From: Panax quinquefolius
Lineage: Eukaryota > Streptophyta > Magnoliopsida > Apiales > Araliaceae
Length of the DNA: 64,000 bases
Assembly (NCBI GenBank): GCA_020205615.1
Contig: JAINUW010000599.1
Location: 248,001-312,000 of the forward strand
Direction of reading: 5' to 3'
Of this stretch, positions 24,775-36,672 are shown in pieces. The stretch's first letter is position 1, and each line of letters opens with the position of its first letter. The position numbers and the translations under genes were made by a program. The notes beneath the pieces are model-generated. The model saw only the letters and a list, made by a program, of their open reading frames with translations, was not told the DNA's origin and made no database searches.

Positions 24775-24988
24775 TTTAGGTTATGAACCTTAGGTGGGGA
24801 AACCTTAGGAAGTAACCTTTAAGGAGACATAAAATATAGAGATGTCTAACTCTTATCGAGTTTAAGAAATGGATTAAGGTATCCATTGAAGCTAAATATC
24901 AAAAGACATTATGTGCTATGTGTTAATAACTTATGTGCTCGCGAGTATCGAAAAATGTTAAGTAAAACTTAAAATATTTTGTTGTCAG

Positions 24989-25718
24989 GATGTCAAACGA
25001 AGGATGATCCAGTCCAGCTAGGGAAGCAATACCTCAGATACCTATAGACGATGAACCCTGGGATATTCATGTTGTGCGGGAACAGTTGATCCAGGAGGAT
25101 ATGCCTGTGACCGATCCCGAGGAGGAAAGTTCTGAGGAGATAGAAGAGGAGGATGAAGAAGAGGATCCTGAGGAGTTTCCACCAAACTTCATATCAGCTG
25201 AGATGTATGACGCTCTGTACGACCGTAACATAGAGTTACAGGACAAGGTTGAGGAGCTGAAGGAGTTGGTTGAGATGCATCATGCTGCGATAGAGGAGAA
25301 GGATGCAGAGATTCAGGAACTCGACTCAAAACTTGGAAACACAGAGTGGGACCTAGTTCATACCAAGGGTCAGCATGAAGACCTTTTGGCAGTAAACGAA
25401 AAGATGAAGACTGACATAGAGAAATTGAAAGATGATTTCAAGGAGGAATCAGCTAAGCGTACAAGAGCAGAGGATGCTTGGATGAAGGCGACTCAACGTG
25501 CAGACCGTGCTGAAGCTAAAGTCCAAGTGAAGAAAGCCAAGATGAAGGAGATGGATTACGCTTTTAATTCTGCGATTGATAGGGCCCAGGATCGAGTCTA
25601 TTATTACCCACCTCAGTTTGAAGACTCACCGTGGTTCGTGATGGATCGTAGAATGGCGTATCACATCATGGAGGAAGAGCGTCGAGAAGCCTTACAACGT
25701 CTTAATATGCCTAGATAG
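24989..25718 (+). pseudogene. E extra ORF upstream of gag (acidic, coiled-coil)
   Basis: The frame begins at ATG 24989 but has a TGA at codon 6 (25004-25006); it is then open for about 237 codons to 25718. The N-terminal part is very acidic (runs of Glu/Asp). The middle (from about DRNIELQDKVEEL) has heptad-like spacing of Leu/Met/Ile with many charged residues and looks like a long coiled coil. A YYYPPQF stretch lies near the C-terminus. It starts 215 bp after the primer site and just after a pyrimidine-rich GTTGTCAG. A related ORF occupies the same place in E3 (shared DIHVV and L-DRN-L positions). I do not recognise the function. Confidence 0.7.
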
Positions 25719-26018
25719 AATAAGAGTGATAATAGTATGTGGTTAATTATGTGAATAAATAAACTATGAATCCCTTATTTTGAGATAAATAAAGGGATAG
25801 TATGAGTATGTGATCCTGAAACTTGTCTAGTTCAGGAAAGTGAATGTATATAGCAGTTATGCTATCTTGAGTATATTCTAAAACTTTATGAATGAATAAA
25901 ATATTAGAGTTTATTTGAAATGCTATGTGTTATAGCTTTAATCTTGGAATGTTTAAGTTAAACTTTAAATACCCAAGAAGTTGAGTAAGGAACTAATAAG
26001 CATATATTTTAATAGAAA

Positions 26019-27146
26019 ATGCCTCCTAGAAAAAGACAACCATGACAGCAAGCACCTTCTGAGGGGTCTACTAATAATAACAACGAGACCAACGCTAATC
26101 CGGTTTAGCAGTTGGTAGCTCTGTTGACGGGTGCACTTGCAAATCAACCACAAGCTCAAGTCACGACCTTCAAGGAATTCAAAGTGGTTGGACCGGCAGC
26201 ATTTCAATGGTCTATGAATCCAGTGGAAGCCCAGACCTGGATCATGGAAATGGAGAAGGTGTTTGACATTGTTAGAGTTAATGAAGATCAGAAGACTGCG
26301 TTCGCAACATTCATGCTGAAGTCTAAAGCTAGCTACTGGTGGTAGGAAAATAAGGTACGTGGGGAACAAGGAGTGATATCGTGGGATAGATTTAAGGAGA
26401 TGTTCTTTGAAATGTACTTTCTAGCGAGTTCTCAGAATTAGTTGGAAGTGCAATTTCTGGAGTTGAAGCAAGGAACAATGACGGTGCCAGAGTATGCTGC
26501 AAAGTTTAACGAGTTGGCAAGGTTTGCCACTTATCAAGTCAATACCGACGAGCGTAAAGCGAGAAGTTTCAAACAAGGATTGAAGCCCTGGCATTACAAC
26601 AAGGTCTCAATGTTCCAGCTGAATACATTTGCGGCTGTACTGGAGAAGGCAATTATCGCGGAAGGTGGAAACAATGCCTTGACCAAGTACAATCAAGAAC
26701 AGAAGAAGAGGAAGAATAAGAATGAGAATAAGGCTGGTGGAAGTAACATTGGAAGTAACAGTCAGAAGAGGAAGTGGGGCGAGAATTCGACTGCGGGAGG
26801 ACAACAGGGAAATCAACAAAAGAAAAAGTTTGAAGCTTGCGCAACGTGTGGAAAAAACCATACTGGAGTATGTTTGAAGGGAAAGCGAGTGTGTTTCAAC
26901 TGTGGTCAGGAGGGACATATTGCACCGAACTATTTTAGTTCGAAGAAAGGAGCATGTTTTTCCTGCGGTTCAAAAGATCACATGGCTTGTGATTGCCCTA
27001 AGAAGCCAGCGGGAAGTGCAAGTGGCGGAAAGGGAAACAACAACTGGTGGTGGTGCATTGACTATCCTTTGGACCAAAGAAAGTCAATCAAGACCTACTA
27101 CGAGGACTTTCAATATGGCCCGTGCGAGGATCTTTGTGCGATCTAA
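26019..27146 (+). pseudogene. E gag with CCHC zinc knuckles
   Basis: The frame opens at ATG 26019 (MPPRKRQP, then stop) and continues in the same frame in pieces 26112-26345 and 26442-27146. It holds the retrotransposon gag core (TTFKEFKVVGPAAFQW, ASYWW, MTVPEYAAKFNELARF). A basic stretch and three zinc-knuckle-like motifs follow: CATCGKNHTGVC, CFNCGQEGH (whose last Cys is replaced) and CFSCGSKDHMACDC. At least four stops break it (codon 9, before 26112, 26343-26345 and about 26439-26441). Gag would form the particle and bind element RNA. Confidence 0.8.
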
Positions 27147-28661
27147 GGATGTGGTGTCGGTATCATTAGATTAATGGTATTAATGCTTATGTACTATTTG
27201 ATTCGGGTGCTACTTGTTCATTTATATCTGATGAATTTGCTCAGAACTTAGATTTGCCTAATGAAGAATTAGAATTTCCCTTAAGCATTGACATTGCGAA
27301 TAGGGAAGTGATTCCTGTTAGATTCATATATAGGAATTGTAGAGTGGTTATAAAATGTCACGAGATGATGGTGGACTTGATACCAATTAGACTTAGTGAG
27401 TTTGATGTTATACTGGGAATGGATTTGTTATTCAATTACGGAGCAGTAATTGATTGTCAAAGGAAGTGTGTTAACCTTATGACTCTGTCAAAGGCTGTGT
27501 TAGTTGGCAGCAAGTCACCTCGACAAGCAAGTTGTCTGACAGTGATGCAAGCCAAGAAGTTGTTGAGACAAAGATGTGTAGGATACTTAGCCTACATAGT
27601 TGATACACAAAAGAAGAGTGCAAAGTTAGAAGAGATACCGATTATAAGAGATTTTGCAGACGTATTTCTAGATGATTTGTCGGGTCTTCCACCGGATCGA
27701 CAAATCGAGTTCGTGATTGACCTACTACCAGGAACGACCCCGATATCTAAGGCACCATACAAAATGGCCCCGGTAGAGATGAAGGAGTTGATGGTGCAAT
27801 TGCAAGAGTTACTCGATAAGAAGTATATTCAGTCGAGTGTTTCGCCATGGGGAGCACCGGTTTTGTTTGTGAAGAAGAAAGATGGATCAATGCGGCTTTG
27901 CATTGATTACAGAGAATTGAATAAGGTCACGATTAAAAATAAGTAGCCATTACCTAGAATCGATGACCTATTCGATCAGTTGAAGGGAGCGAGGTATTTC
28001 TCTAAGATAGACTTGAAGAGTGGTTATCATCAGTTGAAGGTGAGGCCGGATGATGTACCAAAAACAGCGTTCAGAACTCGATATGGTCATTACAAGTTTC
28101 TGGTTATGTCTTTTGGCTTAACCAATGCACCTACAGCGTTCATGGATTTGATGAACAGGGTGTCTAAACCATTTTTGGACAAATTTGTGGTGGTGTTTAT
28201 TGATGATATATTAGTATATTCCAAAACCAAAGAGGAACATGTGGAACACTTAAGAGTGTCGTTGGAGACATTGAGAAAAGATAAGTTGTATGCTAAGTTC
28301 TCAAAATGTGAATTTTGGTTGGAACGTGTACAGTTTCTCGGTCACGTTATTGATAAGGACGAAATTTCGGTGGATCCATCAAAAGTTGAAGCAGTAATAA
28401 ACTGGGATCAGCCGAAGACACCGTCAGAAGTAAGGAGTTTCTTAGGATTGGCAGGTTTCTACAGGCGTTTTATTCAAGACTTTTCCAAGATCGCGACTCC
28501 GTTGACGAACTTAACTAGGTAGGCGGTTACGTTTGTTTGGACAGAGATGTGCGAGGAAAGTTTTCGAGGATTGAAGAAGAGGTTGAGTTCAGCACCTGAT
28601 GATACAAGAAATTTTGTGGTGTATAGTAACGCATCGCATAAAGGACTAGGCTGTGTGCTTA
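27147..28661 (+). pseudogene. E protease - reverse transcriptase - start of RNase H
   Basis: Protease centre [11 protein letters not shown] lies near 27190-27230, with VILGMDLLF further on. RT follows in the same frame: [20 protein letters not shown], a TAG at 27944-27946, then [28 protein letters not shown] and [10 protein letters not shown], whose catalytic Asp pair is intact. A TAG ends this part at 28520-28522. The RNase H start is readable but has lost a few residues before DDTRNFVVYS; it runs to GCVLM, where E2 is inserted. Confidence 0.8.
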
Positions 28662-31600
28662 TGTGACAACCCAAAATTTTATAAGTAATTAAAATTCGAA
28701 TTTAATAATTAAAATTCTTATTATGAGATGTTTTGAGTTTGAGCATGTATATATATGTGCTATATATTTTGAAATATGTGATCTGGTGTAAAGAGATATA
28801 TATATTCATATATTGGGAAAGTGGGGCTTAATAGTTAAGTTAACTATTGAAGAATTAAATGAATTTGGTAATTATTTTAAATATATATTGAATTAAATAA
28901 ATATTTTAAATAATTTATTTATTGAGAAAATAATAATTTACGAAATTGTGGTATAATAATTTAGTTACGTGTGGATGATAATTAAGTTAAAGCAAAGGTA
29001 AATTTTATTCTTAGAAGATTTAATTTAATGAATTAATTAAATTAAATGAGTTGTTTAATACTAAAGAAAATTAGTAAATTAAATAAAGCGATGTTTAAGT
29101 TTAATTTATTAATTAAATTAGATATATTATTATTTATTAATCATCCGAAGAATTATAATAAAAATTATAATTATTATAATTATTATTGTAAGTTATGTAA
29201 ATTGGTTGCAGGTGTGACAAATAAAAACTATATAATATAATATTATTAAAATAATCTAGTATGGGGAAAATTGTGTGTAACCAAACGCAGCCTTATGACT
29301 TTTGGTTTATTATAACTGACACCTATTGTAACTAAAGTACGTGAAAGAGAGGGGAGTCAGTTTATTTTATGTGTTCTTTTTCTAAGGTTAAGAACACAGA
29401 AGAGAGGGTTAGAGAAAGGGAGAGAATTCTTTGTAATTGAGAAGAAAAATTATAAGAATCAAAGAAGAGGAATAAGATTAATCAAGCTTCTCTAATCATC
29501 TAGCTAATTAAAGGTAAGTAATCTATTTTAAAGTTTCAAGTTCTTAGTTTTGTTTTATAAGTTCTCTGTAATTGAAGTTCTAGGGTTAATTGTTGAGAAA
29601 TTAATTTTTATGTGTATTGGGATTACATAATCTGTATTATGTTGTCTATAGATGATTTTTGAAGTATCGAATTCATGGAAACATGTTTGAAAGCAAAGAA
29701 CTTGAGTTTTGGTTTTATATATATTGCATGGTATGTTTTGGAGTCAAAATTGATTTTGAATTCATACTCTGAACTATAAATTGATAATGGAAGTTGTTAG
29801 TACGTTGAAAAACAAAAAGAACGAAAGTTAAATGGACCAATTTGGTTGAGAAACGAATTCGTAGCGAATGAATTCGCTAAATGTGTTTAAAACATGAAGA
29901 TATAGTATGAACATGTGTTTTGGGTCAAATTTTAGGTTGGTTAATGTTTTTATAAATTGTTATAATTCTAGTATGTTGTAGTTCTATGAATTACGAATCC
30001 ATAGAATCAAAAACTGACTAATTTGGATGTGTATAACTTTCAAGTTATGAAGATTAGTAGGAGAGAAAAGGGTCAAAATCGCGAATAAGCTTGTAGTTTA
30101 CGTCCGTTTATTGCGATGTATGCCCTAAGTCATTGCTAGAAATAATTTGCCTTTGTAGACGAACTGCACTGCCCAAGGCTTAATTAGCGCATTGTGCCCA
30201 AACTATGTCAGTTGTGACTGTTTTGACCTATTTTAGTAAAATGGCCATAACGTTTTCATACAAACTCCGATTAAAGTGACTCAAGATTATCTGGAAAGAT
30301 GATGAATAGACCTACAATTTTTATTCTTTAAGTTTGTCAATTTAAGGTCAGGAACAGTAGTCAAAATGGTCATCTTAGTGACTGATGTGTATTCGGAGGC
30401 AATCAGAGAGCGTCAGACATGCACATACACAAGTATAGTGATGTCGATGATAATAGATATTGTTCTAAGTTATAGAACATGAATATTATGAAGTATAATG
30501 ATGCTTCACATGAATAAATGATATATTAGATAAGTTGAATACGCATACTAAGCACACACAAGAGAGACAAATTGGGCGTGTGGCGAATAAACGTTAAAGC
30601 GCCCGTGATAAGTGATAATGAGCGTAAAAAGTGTTTTAAATCAAATGAAATGAATATAATAAGATATTGAATAGTGTTAATATAAAACCAATAAGTAGTC
30701 CTAGGAAAACTTAAACACTTAAATGAACTTCGAATATGAAATACAATGAGATATAAGTTGAAAGTTAACACAATAAAATTGAACATTGTGTATATATAAT
30801 AGGAAGGGTTATGAGATGTAGAGTAAAGTTTACATTACAACTAATATGCGTTGCTATGTGACTAATAGTTTATGTGCATGATTATATAATTGTGTAGGGC
30901 ACGTGAAGTGCAGATAACTGTAAGCTGTTAAACTGTTATTGGTAAACAACGATCAAGGCAAGTCTTCCAGTTCCTATTTGCTATGTGAACTTGGTGATTA
31001 ACTATTTTAAATCTTTATTGCAAAGAGCATGATGTGTTATATATATGTTGAATGTATGAAATGTTAAAGTCAACTTATGACTACGTTGATTGAGTAAAGT
31101 ATGCTGATTGAGTAAGGAACTCAATCTTTATACTTGTTATATGAACTGTAAGATATATGTTATGTTAGTCCAATGTTTATGAGATATATGTTGAGCATGT
31201 TATTATGTGCTACATGATGCATGAAAACTATTAGATTTTGTTGAAACATCGAGCTCAACCTTGCAAATAACCATTTTGCTGAGTTAAGGATTGAAGGTAA
31301 CACTATATGTGCTACTTGAACGACGTGGATCAGAAATAATACACAAAGATTAATATTTTAGCTAAAGTTGTTATTTCTTAATACCATGATTAAGATTCAT
31401 GAGATGTACTAAATGTTTTATGATGTATAGTTTTATGTTGAGTTGTAAAGTTAAAGTTAGAGTTATCTGATATGTAAAGGTTATCGGATTGAAATGTAAA
31501 ATTTTATATAATAACAGTGATAAAGTGAATCATAAAATAAGATTGATTCAAAGACATGTAGATGATAAAGGTTTTGATTCAGGGAATTAAAGTAAAAGGA

Positions 31601-31728
31601 CATAAAAGTTTAAATTATTCCGCATTTTATATAGTTTAACATCGAATAATGATGTAAAATCAAAAGCTAGATGTGTTATTAACGACCGAAATTGAGAATT
31701 ATATTGTATAAATTTTGGGGTCGTTACA
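28662..31728 (+). repeat. E2 5' LTR (3.07 kb)
   Basis: TGTGACAACCC to GGGGTCGTTACA, followed by a primer site. A TATA-rich cluster lies at about 29226-29250, followed by AATAATCTAGT and a GA-rich leader (29340-29480), as in E. A tract at 30085-30199 differs strongly from its partner in the 3' LTR although both sides match. Confidence 0.85.
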
Positions 31729-31730
31729 GT

Positions 31731-31742
31731 TGGTATCAAAGC
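31731..31742 (+). other. E2 primer binding site (initiator-Met tRNA)
   Basis: TGGTATCAAAGC, one mismatch to the standard TGGTATCAGAGC, two bases after the LTR. Confidence 0.85.
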
Positions 31743-33846
31743 TGATAGGTTAGAAACCTTAGGTAAGAGTACCTTAGGCTATAACCTTAGAGAAGAGAGG
31801 TGAAGATAATAAAAGAATACGCTCAAATAGAGTTTGTATAATAAGAAGAAATTTACGAAATTTATATAGAAGGGATTAAAACGTGCGTGAAAGGATTCAA
31901 AGAAGAATCTCATAGAGTTATAAGGAATATGAATGTGGGGTTACCCAACTCTAATAATAAGAATGTAAGGTGATAATAAATAGACAATGTCTATAAGAAG
32001 AGAGTGATAAAGAAGTTAAGAATAAGAAATTATATTTAAGTATGGTACAATTTTACTCTTTAATAGTTGATGTGTGGTATTTGGGCTAAACGATTCCTTT
32101 ATAGAGCGGAGGTATATACGAACTAGCTACTCAGAACCTAGTTTGTTGGTTGTTTGTGGGAAACCACTCAGCGTACCATATTGAAACAATTAGAGACTCT
32201 ATGTGTACCAAGAATAGAAAGTGGATACGAATGATAAAAATGTGGAACTCGAATGAAATGTTGAGCAATGTAAATGAAGTTAGAAATTCTTAAGGGAAGA
32301 AGTGTTATATAAACAAGAAAATCCAAAGAAGAATCTTGAAGAGATATAAAGATAAGAAATGGGAGTTGCCTAACTCTAATAGCCAAGATAACGAATAATG
32401 ATGAATAGACAAAGCCTATAAGATTAAAAGCATAAATGAAATCGTAAATGATGAAAAAGGAAAGAAAGAGGATCGTAAAACAAAACGATCACGAGTTAAG
32501 AAAAGAATTTTAAGGGAGGTGATTATAGAATAAGATCACAACGTGATCTGTTTAAGTTATAAAGGAAAGATGGTCTGTAATGTTTGAATAATTATAGCTT
32601 GATGCTATGAAGATGATGTACTATGAAATAGTACAAGATAACTCATGAGGAGTTATAGATGATGTGATACGAGGAATTCGTATCGAGTAAAGAGCAAGTT
32701 AAGAGTAAGATAGAGTTAGGTGGGATTTCAATTGAGGACTCGTATGATGGTAAGTTGTACAAATCTTTGTATGGGTGAGGGTTTTGTGGTTTTGCACTCG
32801 GTTTATCACATTGATAATCATTGGAATGTTGGTGTCATATTATCAATGTATATATGTGGCGAAAAAAGGTGATTCTTTTCTCAAGTGTATATTTGATAGT
32901 TAGAAACTATTAAGATTAGTCGAGATATTATTAGGATTAGGTGTGGTTCTTAAAACTAATGCATATGGTAAGTTTGTGACTCATAATAATATGGTATGTT
33001 TTGAACCCCTCGTGAATGGACGTTTATGGTCCGACTAGGACAAGTTCTTAAACTTATATTATTGTGGCAAGTTTCTAAACTTCCAATGTGCAGTAAGTTT
33101 GATGAACTATATTGGGGGAAAATGGTTATAGGAGAGCATTATGAAGTTGAAGATTGATAGAATGGTTTAATGAAGTAATGGAGTAATGATTTAAGTTGAT
33201 GGATACCGGATATTCTAAATCTACTAGCTATGCTAGACTTTGAAATTTATCGACTTCGTCTTTGATGTTTATACTTTTGATTTTAGAGAAAAAAATATTG
33301 GATCAAATGATGAAACCAATGAATTTTAAAAAATAATACTTATTATTCAGTATATCATGCTAATTGCTTTGGCTAGACAAAAATAATTTGAAATATATCA
33401 AAATATATTTTTTTTTTATCATCAATGCATTATGGAACCTGGTGCAGAGATGATAAAAACGATGGAGTCATCAATGCAGTATTACTTAGTGTTGGATGTG
33501 ATCTAAGGATCTTCAGCCCACTATGGTATGATGTAGTATGATAAAATCACCAAATGACAGAATACTCAAATGGATTGTAAAAACGATGCGGTATCATGAC
33601 GTCATAAAAAGATTTTGAGATTTCTTTAAGATATGAAAATATATATACATATATGTATATGTATATGTATATTTTTATTGATGTCCGAATTGTTGTAGAA
33701 GTCTATGCTATTTGATTCAGCTAGACGATTATTGAAAGATGTTCATAAAATTCAAGCGTTTCTTGAAAAGTTATGCCAAACCAAATTATTTTGGTGCGGA
33801 TTCAGATGTTGAAAAGCTGAGATGAACAACCCTTTTATAGGGGATT

Positions 33847-34100
33847 ACGCGGAGGCATTTAGATGTTTGTGCACAATACATTGTACGAAGGGCTGATCAC
33901 CATAAGTACGGGAGTCCCTATAGTCTTATGACTGTTAAAGTTTAAGTCGAAAGATTACTTATAACTATGGACATACGCATAACGTTTAAATGTTTGTGCA
34001 CAATACATCATACGAAGGACTTAACACCCTAAGTACGGGAGTCCCTGTAGTCTAATGACTGTTAAGGTTTAAGTTGAAAGAGTACTTATAACCGTGGACG
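33847..34100 (+). repeat. 128-bp tandem duplication in E2 internal region
   Basis: Two diverged units begin at 33847 and 33975. Both contain TGTTTGTGCACAATACAT and AAGTACGGGAGTCCCT. A single related unit lies in the E LTR at about 24121-24250. Confidence 0.8.
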
Positions 34101-34764
34101 TAGTTCAAGGTCTTATAACCCTCAGCATAATTTGGAATCTTTTAAATTCCTGAGTTATTCATACTGCTTCCCAATTATTGAGCAATTATGGAAGATTCTT
34201 GCTATTCTAAAAGGTGAATGTGGTAAGGATGATATTTCTTAGAAAGAAGTGAATTGTAGAATGCGACACTGAATGATGAATATATTGAATAAGTGAGAAA
34301 AGAAATTTTTAAATGAGAAGGAGATGAGTTATCAAAGAATAATGTGAAACCTTTAATAGAAAAGTTTAATAATTGTAGAAAGATCTTTGTGGAAAGAAGT
34401 GGTTATAGAACCCAATGAATGAATAAAGTATTAACATAAAATCTATTTTGATAGATTGAATGAATGAAGATTAATAAATAAAATTTCGAGGACGAAATTC
34501 TTAGAAGAATGGGTGAATGTAATATCCCGAGTGTTTATGATAACGATCCTTAGAAAAGGAAATGAATGGGTTAAAGAATATGTAATACTCAAATATAATT
34601 GAGTCTAAGTAAAGGTTATGAAATAAAACTTACAAGAATTTATTATGAAGAATGGTGGGAGTAAGAAATATAAAACCTATATTAAAGTAACGTGTTGAAG
34701 TTATTCAACGATAATTGTGAAAGAGATTTTGTGAAAACCATAGTAAGGTAGGGTTTGGTGATTA

Positions 34765-34794
34765 GAGGACGGAATCCTTATAAGAGAGGAAGGA
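34765..34794 (+). other. E2 polypurine tract
   Basis: GAGGACGGAATCC then TAAGAGAGGAAGGA directly before the 3' LTR start at 34795. A second, older-looking junction lies at 34482-34530 (AATTTCGAGGACGAAATTC, then TGTAATATCCCGAG). Confidence 0.7.
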
Positions 34795-34923
34795 TGTGAC
34801 AACCCGAAATTTTATAAGTTATTAAAATAGGAATTTAATAATTAAAATTCTTATTATGAGATGTTTTGAATTTGAGTATGTATATATATATGTATATATA
34901 TTTTGAAATATGTGATCGGTGTG

Positions 34924-34960
<37 letters not shown>

Positions 34961-36672
34961 TATATTAGGAAAGTGAGGTTTAATAGTTAAGTTAACTATT
35001 GAAGAATTAAATGAATTTGGTAATTATTTTAAATATTTATTGAATTAAATAAATATTTTAAATAATTTATTTATTGAGAAAAAAATAAATAATTTATGAA
35101 ATTGTGGTATAATAATTTAGTTATGTATGGATGATAATTAAGTTAAAGCAAAGGTAAATTTTATTCTTTGAAGATTTAATTTAATGAATTAATTAAATTA
35201 AATGAGTTGTTTAATACTAAAGAAAATAAGTAAATTAAATAAAGCGATGTTTAAGTCTAATTTATTAATTAAATTAGATATATGATTATTTATTAATTAT
35301 CAGAAGAATTATAATAAAAATTATAATTATTATTGTAAGTTATGTAAATTTTTTGCAGGTGTGACAAATAAAAACTATATAATATAATATTATTAAAATA
35401 ATCTAGTATAGGGGAAATTGTGTGTAACCAAACGCAGCCTTATGGCTTTTGGTTTATTGTAACTGACACGTATTGTAACTAATGTACGTGAAAGAGAGGG
35501 GAGTCAGTTTATTTTACGTGTTCTTTTTCTAATGTTAAGAACACAGAAGAGAGGGTTAGAGAAAGGGAGAGAATTCTTTGTAATTGAGAAGAAAAATTTT
35601 GAGAATCAAAGAAGAGGTAGAAGATTAATCAAGCTTCTCTAATCATCTAGCTAATTAAAGGTAAGTAATCTATTTTAAAGTTTCAAGTTCTTAGCTTTGT
35701 TTTCTAAGTTCTCTGTAATCGAAGTTCTAGGGTTAATTATTGAGAAATTAATTTTTATGTGTATTGGGATTACATAATCTGTATTATGTTGTCTATACGT
35801 GATTTTTGAAGTATCGAATTCATGAAAACATGTTTGAAGGTGAAGAACTTAAGTTTTGGTTTTATATATATTACATGGTTTGTTTTGGAGTCAAAATTGG
35901 TTTTGAATTCATACTCTAAACTGTAAATTGATAATAAAAGTTGTTAGTACATTGAAAAACGAAAAGAACGAAAGTTAAATGGACCAATTTGGTTGATAAA
36001 CGAATTCGTAGCGAATGAATTCGCTAAATGTGTTTAAAACTTGAAAATAGAGTATGAACATGTGTTTTGGGTCAAATTTTAGGTTGGTTAATATTTTTAT
36101 AAATTGTTAGAATTCTATTATGTTGTATTTCTATGAATTACAAATCTATAGAATTGAAAACGGACTAATTTGGATGTGTATAACTCAAGTTATGAAGATT
36201 AGTAGGCGAAAAGGGGTCAAAAATCGCGAAGAACAGTAGCTTCAGGTCCCGTTTATGCTAATGAGGTAGCGTAGCTACTGCGCCCTAAGTCATTTAGGGG
36301 TATTATTGCTGCCCAAGGCTTAATTGGGCACAGCTGCACCCAAACTATGTCAGGTGTGACTGTTTTGACCTATTTTAGTAAAATGGCCATAACATTTTCA
36401 TACAAACTCCGATTAAGGTGATTCAAGATGATCCGGAAAGAGGACGAATATACCTACAACTTTTATTCTTTAAGTTTTTCAATTTAAGGTCGGGAACAGT
36501 AGTCAAAATGGTCATCGTTGTGACTGATGCGTATTTGGAGGCAATCGGAGGGCGTCGGACATGCACATACACAAGTATAGTGATGTTGACGATAATAGAT
36601 GTTGTTCTAAGTTATAGAACATGAATATTATGAAGTATAATGATGTTTAACATGAATAAATGATATATTAGA
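34795..36672 (+). repeat. E2 3' LTR, first piece
   Basis: Matches 28662 onward closely. It carries a longer TA microsatellite than its partner (about 34927-34958) and a strongly different tract at 36228-36342. It ends with TTAGA (36668-36672), the target duplication of E3. Confidence 0.85.

Larger units (their letters stand above)
21739..28661 (+). mobile_element. E: chromovirus-type element, 5' part (rest beyond the window)
   Basis: Order: LTR, primer site, extra ORF, gag, protease, RT and part of RNase H, cut at 28661 by E2 (GCTTA at 28657-28661 is the likely left half of the duplication). The remainder of E must lie right of base 64000. Coding frames contain several TGA/TAG stops, many explicable by C-to-T or G-to-A changes as expected after cytosine methylation. 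Confidence 0.8.
31729..34794 (+). other. E2 internal region, non-coding
   Basis: About 3.07 kb with no frame resembling gag or pol. From the left: a splice-donor-like AGGTAAGAGT at 31761; AT-rich sequence; copies of the 26-nt hairpin motif (33353-33378 decayed, 33701-33726 good). Next come a CCAAATTATTTTGG palindrome (33781-33794), a 128-bp tandem duplication (33847-34100) and two successive polypurine/LTR-start-like junctions (34482-34530 and 34765-34794). Parts of 33000-34130 match the LTR of E in order, suggesting that this region was built from LTR sequence. Confidence 0.65.
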
